Positions 32,356 to 39,967 of a DNA stretch of 64,000 nucleotides are shown piece by piece; within the stretch, counting starts at the first letter, position 1; the number at the start of each line of letters is the position of its first letter. Made by a program: the position numbers and the translations under genes. The notes below the pieces were generated by a model, which was not told the origin of the DNA, ran no database searches, and saw only the letters and a list, made by a program, of their open reading frames with translations. Source of the stretch: Mucilaginibacter celer (GTDB lineage Bacteria; Bacteroidota; Bacteroidia; Sphingobacteriales; Sphingobacteriaceae); assembly GCF_003576455.2 (NCBI RefSeq), contig NZ_CP032869.1, forward strand, positions 5,146,001 to 5,210,000. The letters are read 5' to 3'.

Positions 32356-34794
32356 TTAAAACCGGTAAGCAATACTTAAACGATAGTTACGTGGCGCATC
32401 GGCCTGCCAGTAGTAGGCGCTCAGGTATGAGTAATACGAACCGCTGTAAGTGTATTTATTCAGCACGTTAAATACGTTACCTGCAATACGCATTTTTGAG
32501 CCTTCCCAAAATAAGCCGCCATCCATTTTAAAATAGTTTGGCAATTTTTCAAGGCCAACGCTCCAGGTATCAGTCTGGCGGCCGCCATAGTAAGTGCCGC
32601 CTAATGATACGCCGGTACCTTTAAGTGTGCCGCTGTTTAATTTATAGCTTAACCAGGCGTTGGCAACATGTTTTACATAACCCGGCACCACATCGCCTAC
32701 TTTAATGGTGTTGGTTGGAGAAGCAGCCAGATCAGGATTTACTTTACTCACCTTCGAATCGGTGTAAGCATAGTTTGCAGTTAAGTTGAAACCGGGTGCA
32801 ATTTCGCCGCGGAGGTCAAACTCTAAGCCTTGTGATCTTTTCTGGCCAAATATGATGCTTAAACCCGAGTTAGGAGCGGCATTGGGGTCGGCAGTTAGTT
32901 CGTTGTTTTTTAAGATGCGGTATACCGAAAGCGTGGTGTTCCATTTGCCGCCGGCCCAGTCACGTTTAATACCAAATTCGGTGTTGGTACCCGTTAATGG
33001 CTGCAATTTACCAACCGAAACTTTGCCTGCCTGTGGTAAAAATGTTTGGTCGCGTAAGCCGTAAACCGAAGTCTGGTCATCGATAGATACGCTTAAACCT
33101 ATACGCGGACTAAAATGTTTAGCCTGTTCGGGTGTATTAAAATCGGCCATTTGCACATAAGTATAACGGCCTGCCAGTGTCAGCCTTACTTTGTTATCAA
33201 AAAAGCCAAGCTCATCCTGTAAGTATATGCTTGAATAACGTGTATTGATTAAACCAAAACCGGCAGCTGCACGTGCTTCAAGGTTTAACGAACGATCAAA
33301 CTTAGGATAGCCGTTTGATGGGTTATTAAGCGTTGGTACGCCTTCCTGGTAAGGATTAAAAGGTCTTGAACCGGTATCAAGTGATGCTGTTTGAGCATAA
33401 TCGGCAACATATTTTTTATCGCCTAAATCAACACCGGCCAAAATATTGTGTACAACACTGCCTGTATTAACTTTGCCATTTAAAAATACCTGGGCTAATG
33501 ACATGGTGCTTTTTGCTTCCCAGATGCCGGCATTACGGTAATAAGAACCATCGGTATTTACCGAATCGGCCCACATAGAGGTACCCAATTGCGAATAATT
33601 GTAACGGGCAGCCTGCGCGGTAAGCTTCCAGTTATCACTTAACTGATGCGTAAGATTCAGGGTAAAACTGTGATCGTTGATATTGGTTGGAGGCAAGCCT
33701 GCAGGCAACTGGGTAAAGTTTTGCGGCAGCACACCATAGCCTTTCGGGCTGAATACGTAATACGAGCCAACATCAGACATGTGGGCGCGTTGGTAAACGT
33801 ACTCGGCAGTCAGTTTGGTTTTATCATCAATCTGGTACGAAACTACTGGTGCTATAACATAACGATCATTAAACTCATTGGCACGGAACGAGTTTTTGTT
33901 TTGTGCAGATAGATCCAAACGATACAGGAATTTTCCATCCTTACTTAATTTTCCATCCAGATCGAGCGTTGCACGGTTTAAGTTAAAGCTGCCGGTGGTA
34001 AAGCTGATCTCGCCTTTGGTTTCGCCGGTAGGCTTTTTGGTAACCACGTTGTATAAACCGCTTGGGTCGCCGTTGCTCAATAGAAAACCTGCAGGGCCTT
34101 TTACAAATTCGATATGATCTACAAAACTCATATCCTCGGTAAGCGGTCCCCAGTACGAGCTAACTACGTTAAAACCGTTTCTGAAAGCCTGGATCTGCGA
34201 ACCGCGCATGGTGATATTGGTATACAAATCGCCCCAGTGCTCCAGGCGTACAGCGCCGCTCACGTTGCGGATCAAACCATCGCTCATGCTGATCACCTGT
34301 TGATCGGCCAATACCTTTGAGGTAACTACCTGAACATTTTGTGCTACCTGCAATAAAGGTTCATTAAGCCTTAAGCTTGCCGATGGGGCATCAATTTTAT
34401 ATTTCTGTTTACGGCCCGATATTAAAACTTCGCCAAGCTGGTTGGCGTTTTCGCGCAGCATAAAGTTTACCACAACACGCTGCCCCTCGGCCACCTCAAC
34501 TGTTTTTTCTTCAGAAGCCAGGCCAACAAAGCTTACTTTAATGGTATAACTACCGGGTTTTACTTTATTAAAGGTAAACCGGCCGCTTTCGTTAGTAACG
34601 GTGCCCGCGTTTATGCCGTCGCCTTTAATACCAACAGTTACACCGGGCACGGTTTGGCCATCGGCGGTTGTAATGGTACCTGTAATAGTGCCGGGTTTAA
34701 CTTCGCCCGTTGCAGACTTTATATTGAAGAGTGTAAAAACTACCAGAAATAACAGGGAGAGCAGTTTGTGAAATGTGTGTAGGGGTTGATTCAT
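32356..34794 (-). CDS. TonB-dependent siderophore receptor
   Basis: The protein has 812 residues from the ATG at 34794, chosen because it gives a clean signal peptide (LLSLLFLVVFTLFNIKSATG). A carboxypeptidase-regulatory-like domain (about 30-115; GTITGTITTADGQTVPGVTV) precedes the plug (VVTSKVLADQQVISMSDGLI, KGPAGFLLSNGDPSGLYNVV) and a 22-strand barrel ending in the typical aromatic YRLSIAYRF. It should import a ferric siderophore across the outer membrane using TonB energy. It shares an operon with the PepSY protein. The possible iron-responsive palindrome atttagactaaat sits just upstream. Confidence 0.94.
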   Translation of the reverse strand: MNQPLHTFHKLLSLLFLVVFTLFNIKSATGEVKPGTITGTITTADGQTVPGVTVGIKGDGINAGTVTNESGRFTFNKVKPGSYTIKVSFVGLASEEKTVEVAEGQRVVVNFMLRENANQLGEVLISGRKQKYKIDAPSASLRLNEPLLQVAQNVQVVTSKVLADQQVISMSDGLIRNVSGAVRLEHWGDLYTNITMRGSQIQAFRNGFNVVSSYWGPLTEDMSFVDHIEFVKGPAGFLLSNGDPSGLYNVVTKKPTGETKGEISFTTGSFNLNRATLDLDGKLSKDGKFLYRLDLSAQNKNSFRANEFNDRYVIAPVVSYQIDDKTKLTAEYVYQRAHMSDVGSYYVFSPKGYGVLPQNFTQLPAGLPPTNINDHSFTLNLTHQLSDNWKLTAQAARYNYSQLGTSMWADSVNTDGSYYRNAGIWEAKSTMSLAQVFLNGKVNTGSVVHNILAGVDLGDKKYVADYAQTASLDTGSRPFNPYQEGVPTLNNPSNGYPKFDRSLNLEARAAAGFGLINTRYSSIYLQDELGFFDNKVRLTLAGRYTYVQMADFNTPEQAKHFSPRIGLSVSIDDQTSVYGLRDQTFLPQAGKVSVGKLQPLTGTNTEFGIKRDWAGGKWNTTLSVYRILKNNELTADPNAAPNSGLSIIFGQKRSQGLEFDLRGEIAPGFNLTANYAYTDSKVSKVNPDLAASPTNTIKVGDVVPGYVKHVANAWLSYKLNSGTLKGTGVSLGGTYYGGRQTDTWSVGLEKLPNYFKMDGGLFWEGSKMRIAGNVFNVLNKYTYSGSYYSYLSAYYWQADAPRNYRLSIAYRF

Positions 34795-34797
34795 TTT

Positions 34798-34810
34798 ATT
34801 TAGACTAAAT
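34798..34810 (-). promoter_or_regulatory. Candidate iron-regulator operator upstream of siderophore receptor
   Basis: The 13-bp palindrome atttagactaaat lies four bases upstream of the receptor start. A related half-site (ttatttagattt on the minus strand) lies about 60 bp further upstream near 34867-34878. Short ATTTAGA-type dyads near iron genes suggest a Fur/DtxR-family site. This is by position and symmetry only; no consensus for this organism was available. Confidence 0.4.
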
Positions 34811-35168
34811 ATAAATAATGCCGCAAAAGTAGTCACACAAGTGTTATAATGCAAATTATTTATAATAAATCTAAATAAGCTAAGACTTACATCTGATTAA
34901 CAATGAATTACGACGTTTATAATTATTAGTAAAAAAGTTCAAGGTATGTTACGACGGGGATGAGATTATCGCCGATGATACAGTAATATCCTAAATGGGC
35001 ATACCGTCGGCCCAACTACCCGAAAAATTCGAATAGTTGATACTTTAAATAGATAAGAATAAATCAGGTTCTGAATGAATTGGCAAATTCAGTTATTTCC
35101 AAAACGGAAACAACTCAGATAATTATGTTTATTATAATTTTTTTCTACCAAGGTTTTAAAGAGGTTAT
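34811..35168. other. Intergenic region between siderophore receptor and oxyR
   Basis: About 360 bases contain the promoter region of the receptor at the low-coordinate end and the untranslated 3' region of oxyR at the other. No coding frame with gene-like character, repeat or strong terminator stem is visible. The sequence is AT-rich. Confidence 0.5.
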
Positions 35169-36104
35169 TTATATATCCATCACCTCTTTCTTCTTCTTAC
35201 TCTTCATCCGCTTAGGCACAAACTCCAGAATCTCGTTCTTCAAAGCTTCAATCATCCGGCGTTTTAAAAAGTTACGCTGTATTACAATACTTACCTCACG
35301 GGCGGGCTCGGGTGAGCGGAAGTGACGTACTTTATCCAGTTGTTTTTCGGTAAGTTCGGAGAGGGCAAGTTCGGGCAGGATGGTGGCACCGTTGTTTTGA
35401 TCAACCATACGCTTAAGGGTTTCAACGCTGCCTGTATTATATTCAAAATGCTGAAAGCCGCGGGTTGATTTGCGGCGCTGGCAAATGTTCAATACCTGCT
35501 CGCGCATGCAGTGGCCCTCGTTCAAAATCCAGATCTCTTCCATATCAATATCATCCGGAATGATGTTTTTCTTTTTAGAGAGCTTACTGTTTTTAGATAC
35601 ATAAGCCACAAAGTTTTCATAAAACACCGGGATCTCGGTAAGGCTGGCCTCATGCAGCGGGGTGGAGAGGATACCGCAATCAAGCATACCCAATTTTAAC
35701 TGCTGGATAATCTCTTCGGTAGTTTGTTCCCATACCACCAGTTTTACCTGCGGATATTTTTCAATAAAACCATGGATGATTTTTGGCAGTATATAAGGTG
35801 CAACGGTTGGGATAATGCCTACACGTAACTCGCCGGAAAGCTCCTTTTGCCTGTCGGTGATGATCTCCTTGATCTTTTCACTTTCAGATAGCATGATGCG
35901 GGCCTGGTTAATAATTTCGATGCCTATCTCGGTGGGTACAACGGGCTGTTTGCTGCGGTCGAAGATTTTTACGCCCAGGTTATCTTCCAGTTTTTGTACC
36001 TGCATGCTCAGCGTTGGCTGGGTAACAAAACACTTATCGGCAGCGGCCACAAAACTGCGGTAGGTATCAACCGCCACAATATACTCCAGTTGTGTAATAG
36101 TCAT
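35169..36104 (-). CDS. oxyR: LysR-family peroxide sensor OxyR
   Basis: The protein has 311 residues. The N-terminal winged helix-turn-helix is MTITQLEYIVAVDTYRSFVAAADKCFVTQPTLSMQVQKLE. The C-terminal domain has the redox pair Cys199 and Cys208 in HCMREQVLNIC, the same spacing and numbering as Escherichia coli OxyR. Oxidation to a disulfide by hydrogen peroxide should switch on target genes. The gene is divergent from katA, and a site matching half of the OxyR consensus lies between them. The C-terminal tail is unusually Lys-rich (KRMKSKKKKEV). Confidence 0.94.
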   Translation of the reverse strand: MTITQLEYIVAVDTYRSFVAAADKCFVTQPTLSMQVQKLEDNLGVKIFDRSKQPVVPTEIGIEIINQARIMLSESEKIKEIITDRQKELSGELRVGIIPTVAPYILPKIIHGFIEKYPQVKLVVWEQTTEEIIQQLKLGMLDCGILSTPLHEASLTEIPVFYENFVAYVSKNSKLSKKKNIIPDDIDMEEIWILNEGHCMREQVLNICQRRKSTRGFQHFEYNTGSVETLKRMVDQNNGATILPELALSELTEKQLDKVRHFRSPEPAREVSIVIQRNFLKRRMIEALKNEILEFVPKRMKSKKKKEVMDI

Positions 36105-36109
36105 GTAAT

Positions 36110-36124
36110 ATAGATAAATACTAT
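36110..36124. promoter_or_regulatory. OxyR-type half operator between oxyR and katA
   Basis: ATAG (36110-36113), seven bases, then CTAT (36121-36124) exactly match the first half of the OxyR consensus ATAG-n7-CTAT-n7-ATAG-n7-CTAT. The second half is poorly matched (TAAC and GATT at the expected positions). Its place, six bases upstream of the oxyR ATG in the divergent oxyR-katA region, supports control of both genes. Confidence 0.55.
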
Positions 36125-36195
36125 GCTAAGATAACAAATATTGATTTTTTCTATTGAGATTTTTTAGTCAAGTTTGAGTCATCAAAACTTATACT

Positions 36196-37692
36196 ATGGA
36201 AAACAAAAGGAAGCTTACCACCGCTTCGGGCAGGCCTTATGTAGAAAATGAAAACTCGATGACTGCCGGTCCGCGCGGCCCGATATTATTACAGGATTAT
36301 ATCCTGCACGAAAAAATGGCTCACTTTAACCGCGAACGTATTCCTGAGCGTGTAGTTCATGCCAAGGGTTCGGGCGCTTATGGTACATTTACGGTTACGA
36401 ACGATATCAGCCAGTATACCCGCGCTAAAGTGTTCAATACCATAGGTAAGCAAACCAAATTGTTCCTGCGTTTCTCTACCGTGGGCGGCGAAAAAGGTTC
36501 GGCCGATACCGAGCGTGATCCCCGCGGCTTTGCCATTAAATTTTATACCGAAGACGGTAACTGGGATCTGGTTGGCAACAACACCCCGGTTTTCTTTATA
36601 AAAGATCCTAAAAAATTCGGCGATTTTATCCACACCCAAAAGCGCGACCCGTATACCAACTGCAAAAGTGCCACCATGATGTGGGATTTCTGGTCGCTGA
36701 ACCCCGAAAGCCTGCACCAGGTAACTATTTTAATGAGCGACCGCGGCACACCTTATGGTTACCGCCACATGGATGGTTTTGGCAGCCATACGTTTTCGTT
36801 CATCAATGCTAAAAACGAGCGGTTTTGGGTTAAATTTCACTTTAAAACGCAGCAGGGTATCAAAAACTTCACAAATGATGAAGCTGCCGATATGCGCGGC
36901 AAAGCACCTGATTTTGCACAGCACGATCTGCTAACAGCGATTGATAACGGCGATTTCCCCAAATGGACTTTAAAAATACAGGTAATGCCCGAAGCTGATG
37001 CCAAAACATACCACATCAATCCATTTGATTTAACCAAAGTGTGGCCCCATGCTGATTATCCGTTGATCGACGTTGGTGTATTGGAATTAAATGAAAATCC
37101 CGATAACTACTTTGCCCATGTTGAGCAGGCGGCTTTTGCCCCGGCACATGTTGTGGATGGTGTAGGCTACTCGCCCGATAAAATGCTGCAGGGCCGCATA
37201 CTTTCGTACCCCGATGCACACCGCTACCGCCTGGGTGGTAATTATGAACAGATCCCGGTGAATAAATGCCCCTACCTGGTAAGCAACTACCAGCGCGACG
37301 GCCAGATGACCGTAAACGGCAACGGCGGCTCAAATCCAAACTATTTCCCTAATAGCTTTGATGATATTGCGGTAGATCAAAGTTATAAAGAACCTGCCTG
37401 GGATTTTGGCAGTCCGGTTGGCGATTGGTATGACCGTAATGCCGAAGGCGAAAATGATCATTACACCCAACCCGGCGATTTATACCGGCTGATGGATAGC
37501 CAGGCCAAACAAAACCTGGTTAACAATGTGGTTGGCTCGATGAAAGGTATTGAGGGGTCTAAGAAGGAGTTGATCATTAACCGCCAGCTCTGCCACTGGT
37601 TTAGGGCCGACATTAATTTAGGTATGGCCATTGCCAAAGGCTTACAGCTTGATTTGGCCGAAACGATGAAGCAAATGCCACAGAACATTTAA
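36196..37692 (+). CDS. katA: Heme catalase, clade 3 type
   Basis: The protein has 498 residues, a small-subunit heme catalase that disproportionates hydrogen peroxide. The catalytic His55 lies in RVVHAKGSGAYG, the heme-ligand Tyr338 in SYPDAHRYRLG, and the NADPH/heme region FFIKDPKKFGDFIHTQKRDP is intact. It is divergent from oxyR, which should activate it under peroxide stress. A terminator-like hairpin lies at 37713-37745. Confidence 0.97.
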   Translation: MENKRKLTTASGRPYVENENSMTAGPRGPILLQDYILHEKMAHFNRERIPERVVHAKGSGAYGTFTVTNDISQYTRAKVFNTIGKQTKLFLRFSTVGGEKGSADTERDPRGFAIKFYTEDGNWDLVGNNTPVFFIKDPKKFGDFIHTQKRDPYTNCKSATMMWDFWSLNPESLHQVTILMSDRGTPYGYRHMDGFGSHTFSFINAKNERFWVKFHFKTQQGIKNFTNDEAADMRGKAPDFAQHDLLTAIDNGDFPKWTLKIQVMPEADAKTYHINPFDLTKVWPHADYPLIDVGVLELNENPDNYFAHVEQAAFAPAHVVDGVGYSPDKMLQGRILSYPDAHRYRLGGNYEQIPVNKCPYLVSNYQRDGQMTVNGNGGSNPNYFPNSFDDIAVDQSYKEPAWDFGSPVGDWYDRNAEGENDHYTQPGDLYRLMDSQAKQNLVNNVVGSMKGIEGSKKELIINRQLCHWFRADINLGMAIAKGLQLDLAETMKQMPQNI

Positions 37693-37712
37693 TCCCCTAT
37701 AATATTTAATGA

Positions 37713-37745
37713 ACAAACGGCTGCTTTAACGGGCGGCCGTTGTGT
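37713..37745 (+). terminator. Terminator-like hairpin after katA
   Basis: An imperfect stem pairs acaaacggctg with cggccgttgtgt, and it is followed by ttttat. It is positioned 20 bases after the catalase stop codon. Confidence 0.55.
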
Positions 37746-37792
37746 TTTATGGGTAGCCAACATACGGATAACATACCTAACATAATTATAAC

Positions 37793-37827
37793 AAAAAAGC
37801 GGCAGAACCATCGGGTCCTGCCGCTTT
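37793..37827 (-). terminator. Terminator after sodA
   Basis: A 14-bp stem with one mismatch (aaagcggcagaacc, loop atcg, ggtcctgccgcttt) is followed on the minus strand by a T-run (rc of acaaaaaa). It lies about 20 bases beyond the sodA stop codon. Confidence 0.85.
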
Positions 37828-37848
37828 CAATATCAGCTTAAAATAAAA

Positions 37849-38460
37849 TTAAGCAGTTGCTTTAGCATAAAGCTCGGCAACGTGGTTCCAGTTAATTACA
37901 TTCCAGATGGCTGCTAAATAATCCGGGCGACGGTTTTGGTATTTCAGGTAGTAAGCATGCTCCCAAACGTCGATACCTAAAATCGGGGTACCTTTTACTT
38001 CGGCAATATCCATCAATGGGTTGTCCTGGTTAGGGGTTGAAGTTACAGCAAGTTTTTTATCAGCAGTAACAATTAACCATGCCCAACCCGAACCGAAACG
38101 GGTTGCACCGGCTTCAGATACTTTGGTTTTAAAATCGGCGAATGAACCGAAAGTGCTTTTAATAGCATCGGCCAAAGCACCTGTAGGCTCGCCACCACCG
38201 TTTGGTGATAACAAAGTCCAGAATAAAGTATGGTTGTAATGACCACCACCATTGTTACGTACAGCAGCAGGGAATTTTGAGATATTTTTAATGATATCAT
38301 CAATGTTGCTGTCGGCCTCAGGTTTACCTTCCAAAGCTTTGTTTAAGTTGGTAACATAAGCCAGGTGGTGTTTGCCGTGGTGAATTTCCATGGTCAGTTT
38401 ATCAATGTGCGGTTCCAGAGCATCGGTAGCGTAGGATAACGCCGGTAGTGTAAATGCCAT
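37849..38460 (-). CDS. sodA: Iron/manganese superoxide dismutase
   Basis: The protein has 203 residues. Metal ligands are the first His in MEIHHGKHHLAYV (about 26-31), the His in GGHYNHTLFW (about 76), and Asp and His in DVWEHAYYLKY (about 165-169). It converts superoxide to oxygen and hydrogen peroxide in the cytoplasm, feeding the adjacent catalase. TATATTTG on the minus strand (38507-38514) is a probable -7 promoter element. Metal specificity cannot be decided by eye. Confidence 0.96.
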   Translation of the reverse strand: MAFTLPALSYATDALEPHIDKLTMEIHHGKHHLAYVTNLNKALEGKPEADSNIDDIIKNISKFPAAVRNNGGGHYNHTLFWTLLSPNGGGEPTGALADAIKSTFGSFADFKTKVSEAGATRFGSGWAWLIVTADKKLAVTSTPNQDNPLMDIAEVKGTPILGIDVWEHAYYLKYQNRRPDYLAAIWNVINWNHVAELYAKATA

Positions 38461-38506
38461 AATTTTAAGTTATTAATTTTAAAGTTTAACGTTTGTTGTG
38501 ACGTAA

Positions 38507-38514
38507 CAAATATA
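38507..38514 (-). promoter_or_regulatory. Candidate -7 promoter element of sodA
   Basis: The minus strand reads TATATTTG, fitting TAnnTTTG, about 47 bp upstream of the sodA ATG. The -33 element is not clear. Confidence 0.4.
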
Positions 38515-38558
38515 AGCGTTGAGGGATGGATTTGTTCTAAATAATTGTCATGTTTTTG

Positions 38559-38651
38559 ATCAGGATTTTTCAGAATTTTAGAATTAGCAGAATACTTATC
38601 ATCAGCCCAACACAAATTCTGTAAATTCTAAAATCCTGAAAATTCTGATTC
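38559..38651. repeat. Word-type inverted repeat (caggattttcagaattt)
   Basis: The left cluster (38559-38593) has tcaggatttttcagaatttt then agaatt. The right cluster (38614-38651) has the inverse words aaattctaaaatcctgaaaa and ttctga. They flank about 20 bases. The repeat lies between sodA and tadA, upstream of the former and downstream of the latter. Confidence 0.68.
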
Positions 38652-38662
38652 AGACAACTACC

Positions 38663-39136
38663 CTACTTCTTCCTCTTCCCTTTAAAAAAATCCTTCACCA
38701 GCTGGCTGCATTCGGCTTCGCGGATGCCGCCGGTGATGATGGTTTTGGGGTGGGTTATTTTTTGGTTGATGCGGCCAAAGCCCAGTTTATTATCATAAGC
38801 CCCAAAAACAATTTTGCTTACCTGGAACCAGTATGACGCGCCCGCGCACATTACGCATGGCTCCATGGTAACATACAGTGTGCAGCCCTGCAGGTATTTG
38901 CCGCCCATCAGGTTGGCGGCGGCGGTAAGGGCCTGCATTTCGGCATGGGCCGATACATCGTTCAACCGTTCGGTAAGGTTATGGCCTTTGCCAATGATGC
39001 GGCCGTTGTAAACCACTATAGCCCCGATGGGGATCTCGTCTTCCTCTAAAGCGTAGCGGGCTTCTTTTAGCGCCTCGCCCATAAAATATTCATCGGGCGA
39101 TATGGCTGGCTCGTCCTCAAAACTGATGTATCTCAT
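38663..39136 (-). CDS. tadA: tRNA adenosine deaminase TadA-like
   Basis: The protein has 157 residues. The zinc/catalytic motif is HAEMQAL (His, Glu) and the second ligand pair is in MEPCVMCAGA. An N-terminal MGEALKEARYALEEDEIPIGAIVV segment is typical of TadA, which converts adenosine 34 to inosine in tRNA-Arg. Guanine deaminase-like relatives are the main alternative. Its ATG directly follows the stop codon of the csaA-like gene, suggesting an operon. Confidence 0.9.
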   Translation of the reverse strand: MRYISFEDEPAISPDEYFMGEALKEARYALEEDEIPIGAIVVYNGRIIGKGHNLTERLNDVSAHAEMQALTAAANLMGGKYLQGCTLYVTMEPCVMCAGASYWFQVSKIVFGAYDNKLGFGRINQKITHPKTIITGGIREAECSQLVKDFFKGKRKK

Positions 39137-39472
39137 TTAAATAAGTTTGCTGCCGTTTGGCACGGGTTTTTCTACAGCGGTTAATACAATATCACCATTT
39201 TCATCGGCAAAGCCGGTAACCAAAAACTCCGACATAAAATTGGCAATCTGCTTTTTAGGAAAATTGGTTACACCCACTATCTGCCTGCCAACCAACTGAT
39301 CTTTAGTATAATGCTTAGTGATTTGCGCGCTCGACCAGCGGATACCGTGCTCGCCAAAATCAACCCTTACTTTAAAGGCGGGTTTGCGGGCTTCGGGAAA
39401 ATCAATGGCTTCGAGGACGGTGCCTACCCTAAGTTCCACTTTTTCAAAATCATGCCAGGTGATGGTTTCCAT
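39137..39472 (-). CDS. csaA: CsaA-like tRNA-binding-domain protein
   Basis: The protein has 111 residues, a single EMAP/Arc1-type OB fold: FEKVELRVGTVLEAIDFPEARKPAFKVRVDFG, and KDQLVGRQIVGVTNFPKKQIANFMSEFLVTGF. It matches CsaA, a homodimeric protein with tRNA-binding and export-chaperone activity in other bacteria. It is upstream of and adjacent to tadA, consistent with a tRNA-related role. Confidence 0.9.
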   Translation of the reverse strand: METITWHDFEKVELRVGTVLEAIDFPEARKPAFKVRVDFGEHGIRWSSAQITKHYTKDQLVGRQIVGVTNFPKKQIANFMSEFLVTGFADENGDIVLTAVEKPVPNGSKLI

Positions 39473-39570
39473 GGTGGCAAAGGTAAAAAAAAGAGTATCA
39501 AGCCAGCCTTTATCCAGCAGAGAGGGGCTAAAAAATAAAGTCTCTCCTACCGGTGAAGAGTAAAGAGGGC

Positions 39571-39885
39571 TTAATTATATTTTATTGCATCGGCACGAAT
39601 GGAAACATGTTCACCGTTGCCAGCAACCTGTAATATAATAATTCCATCTGCGCCGACCTTTTTTGCTTTTGTTGATAATGCATCTTTGGCCTCAATCGAG
39701 TCACTGGTGTAATCGGTAATTAAGTGGCCTATAACTTTGTAGTCTTTCTTTACGTCTTTTGCATCATAAAATACATCTATTTTTTCGGTGGCAGGATAAT
39801 TATCACCGAGGTAGCTGGTTGTAACACATGAACTAAAGAAAAAAGTCAACAAAATAATAAGACTGCGTAGTTTTAGGTTTTTCAT
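39571..39885 (-). CDS. Small lipoprotein, unknown
   Basis: The protein has 104 residues with a lipoprotein signal (IILLTFFFSSC, Cys20). The mature part includes EKIDVFYDAKDVKKDYKVIGHLI and KKVGADGIIILQV, a pattern seen in small envelope proteins with a YbjQ/DUF4156-like alpha/beta fold. Function is unknown. Confidence 0.7.
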   Translation of the reverse strand: MKNLKLRSLIILLTFFFSSCVTTSYLGDNYPATEKIDVFYDAKDVKKDYKVIGHLITDYTSDSIEAKDALSTKAKKVGADGIIILQVAGNGEHVSIRADAIKYN

Positions 39886-39967
39886 ATTCGATTTTGGATA
39901 GTGTTTAGCTATTTAGAGTTAAATGCTTAAACTTGGTTTAACGATATAAGGTAACAAGTTTGTTAGT

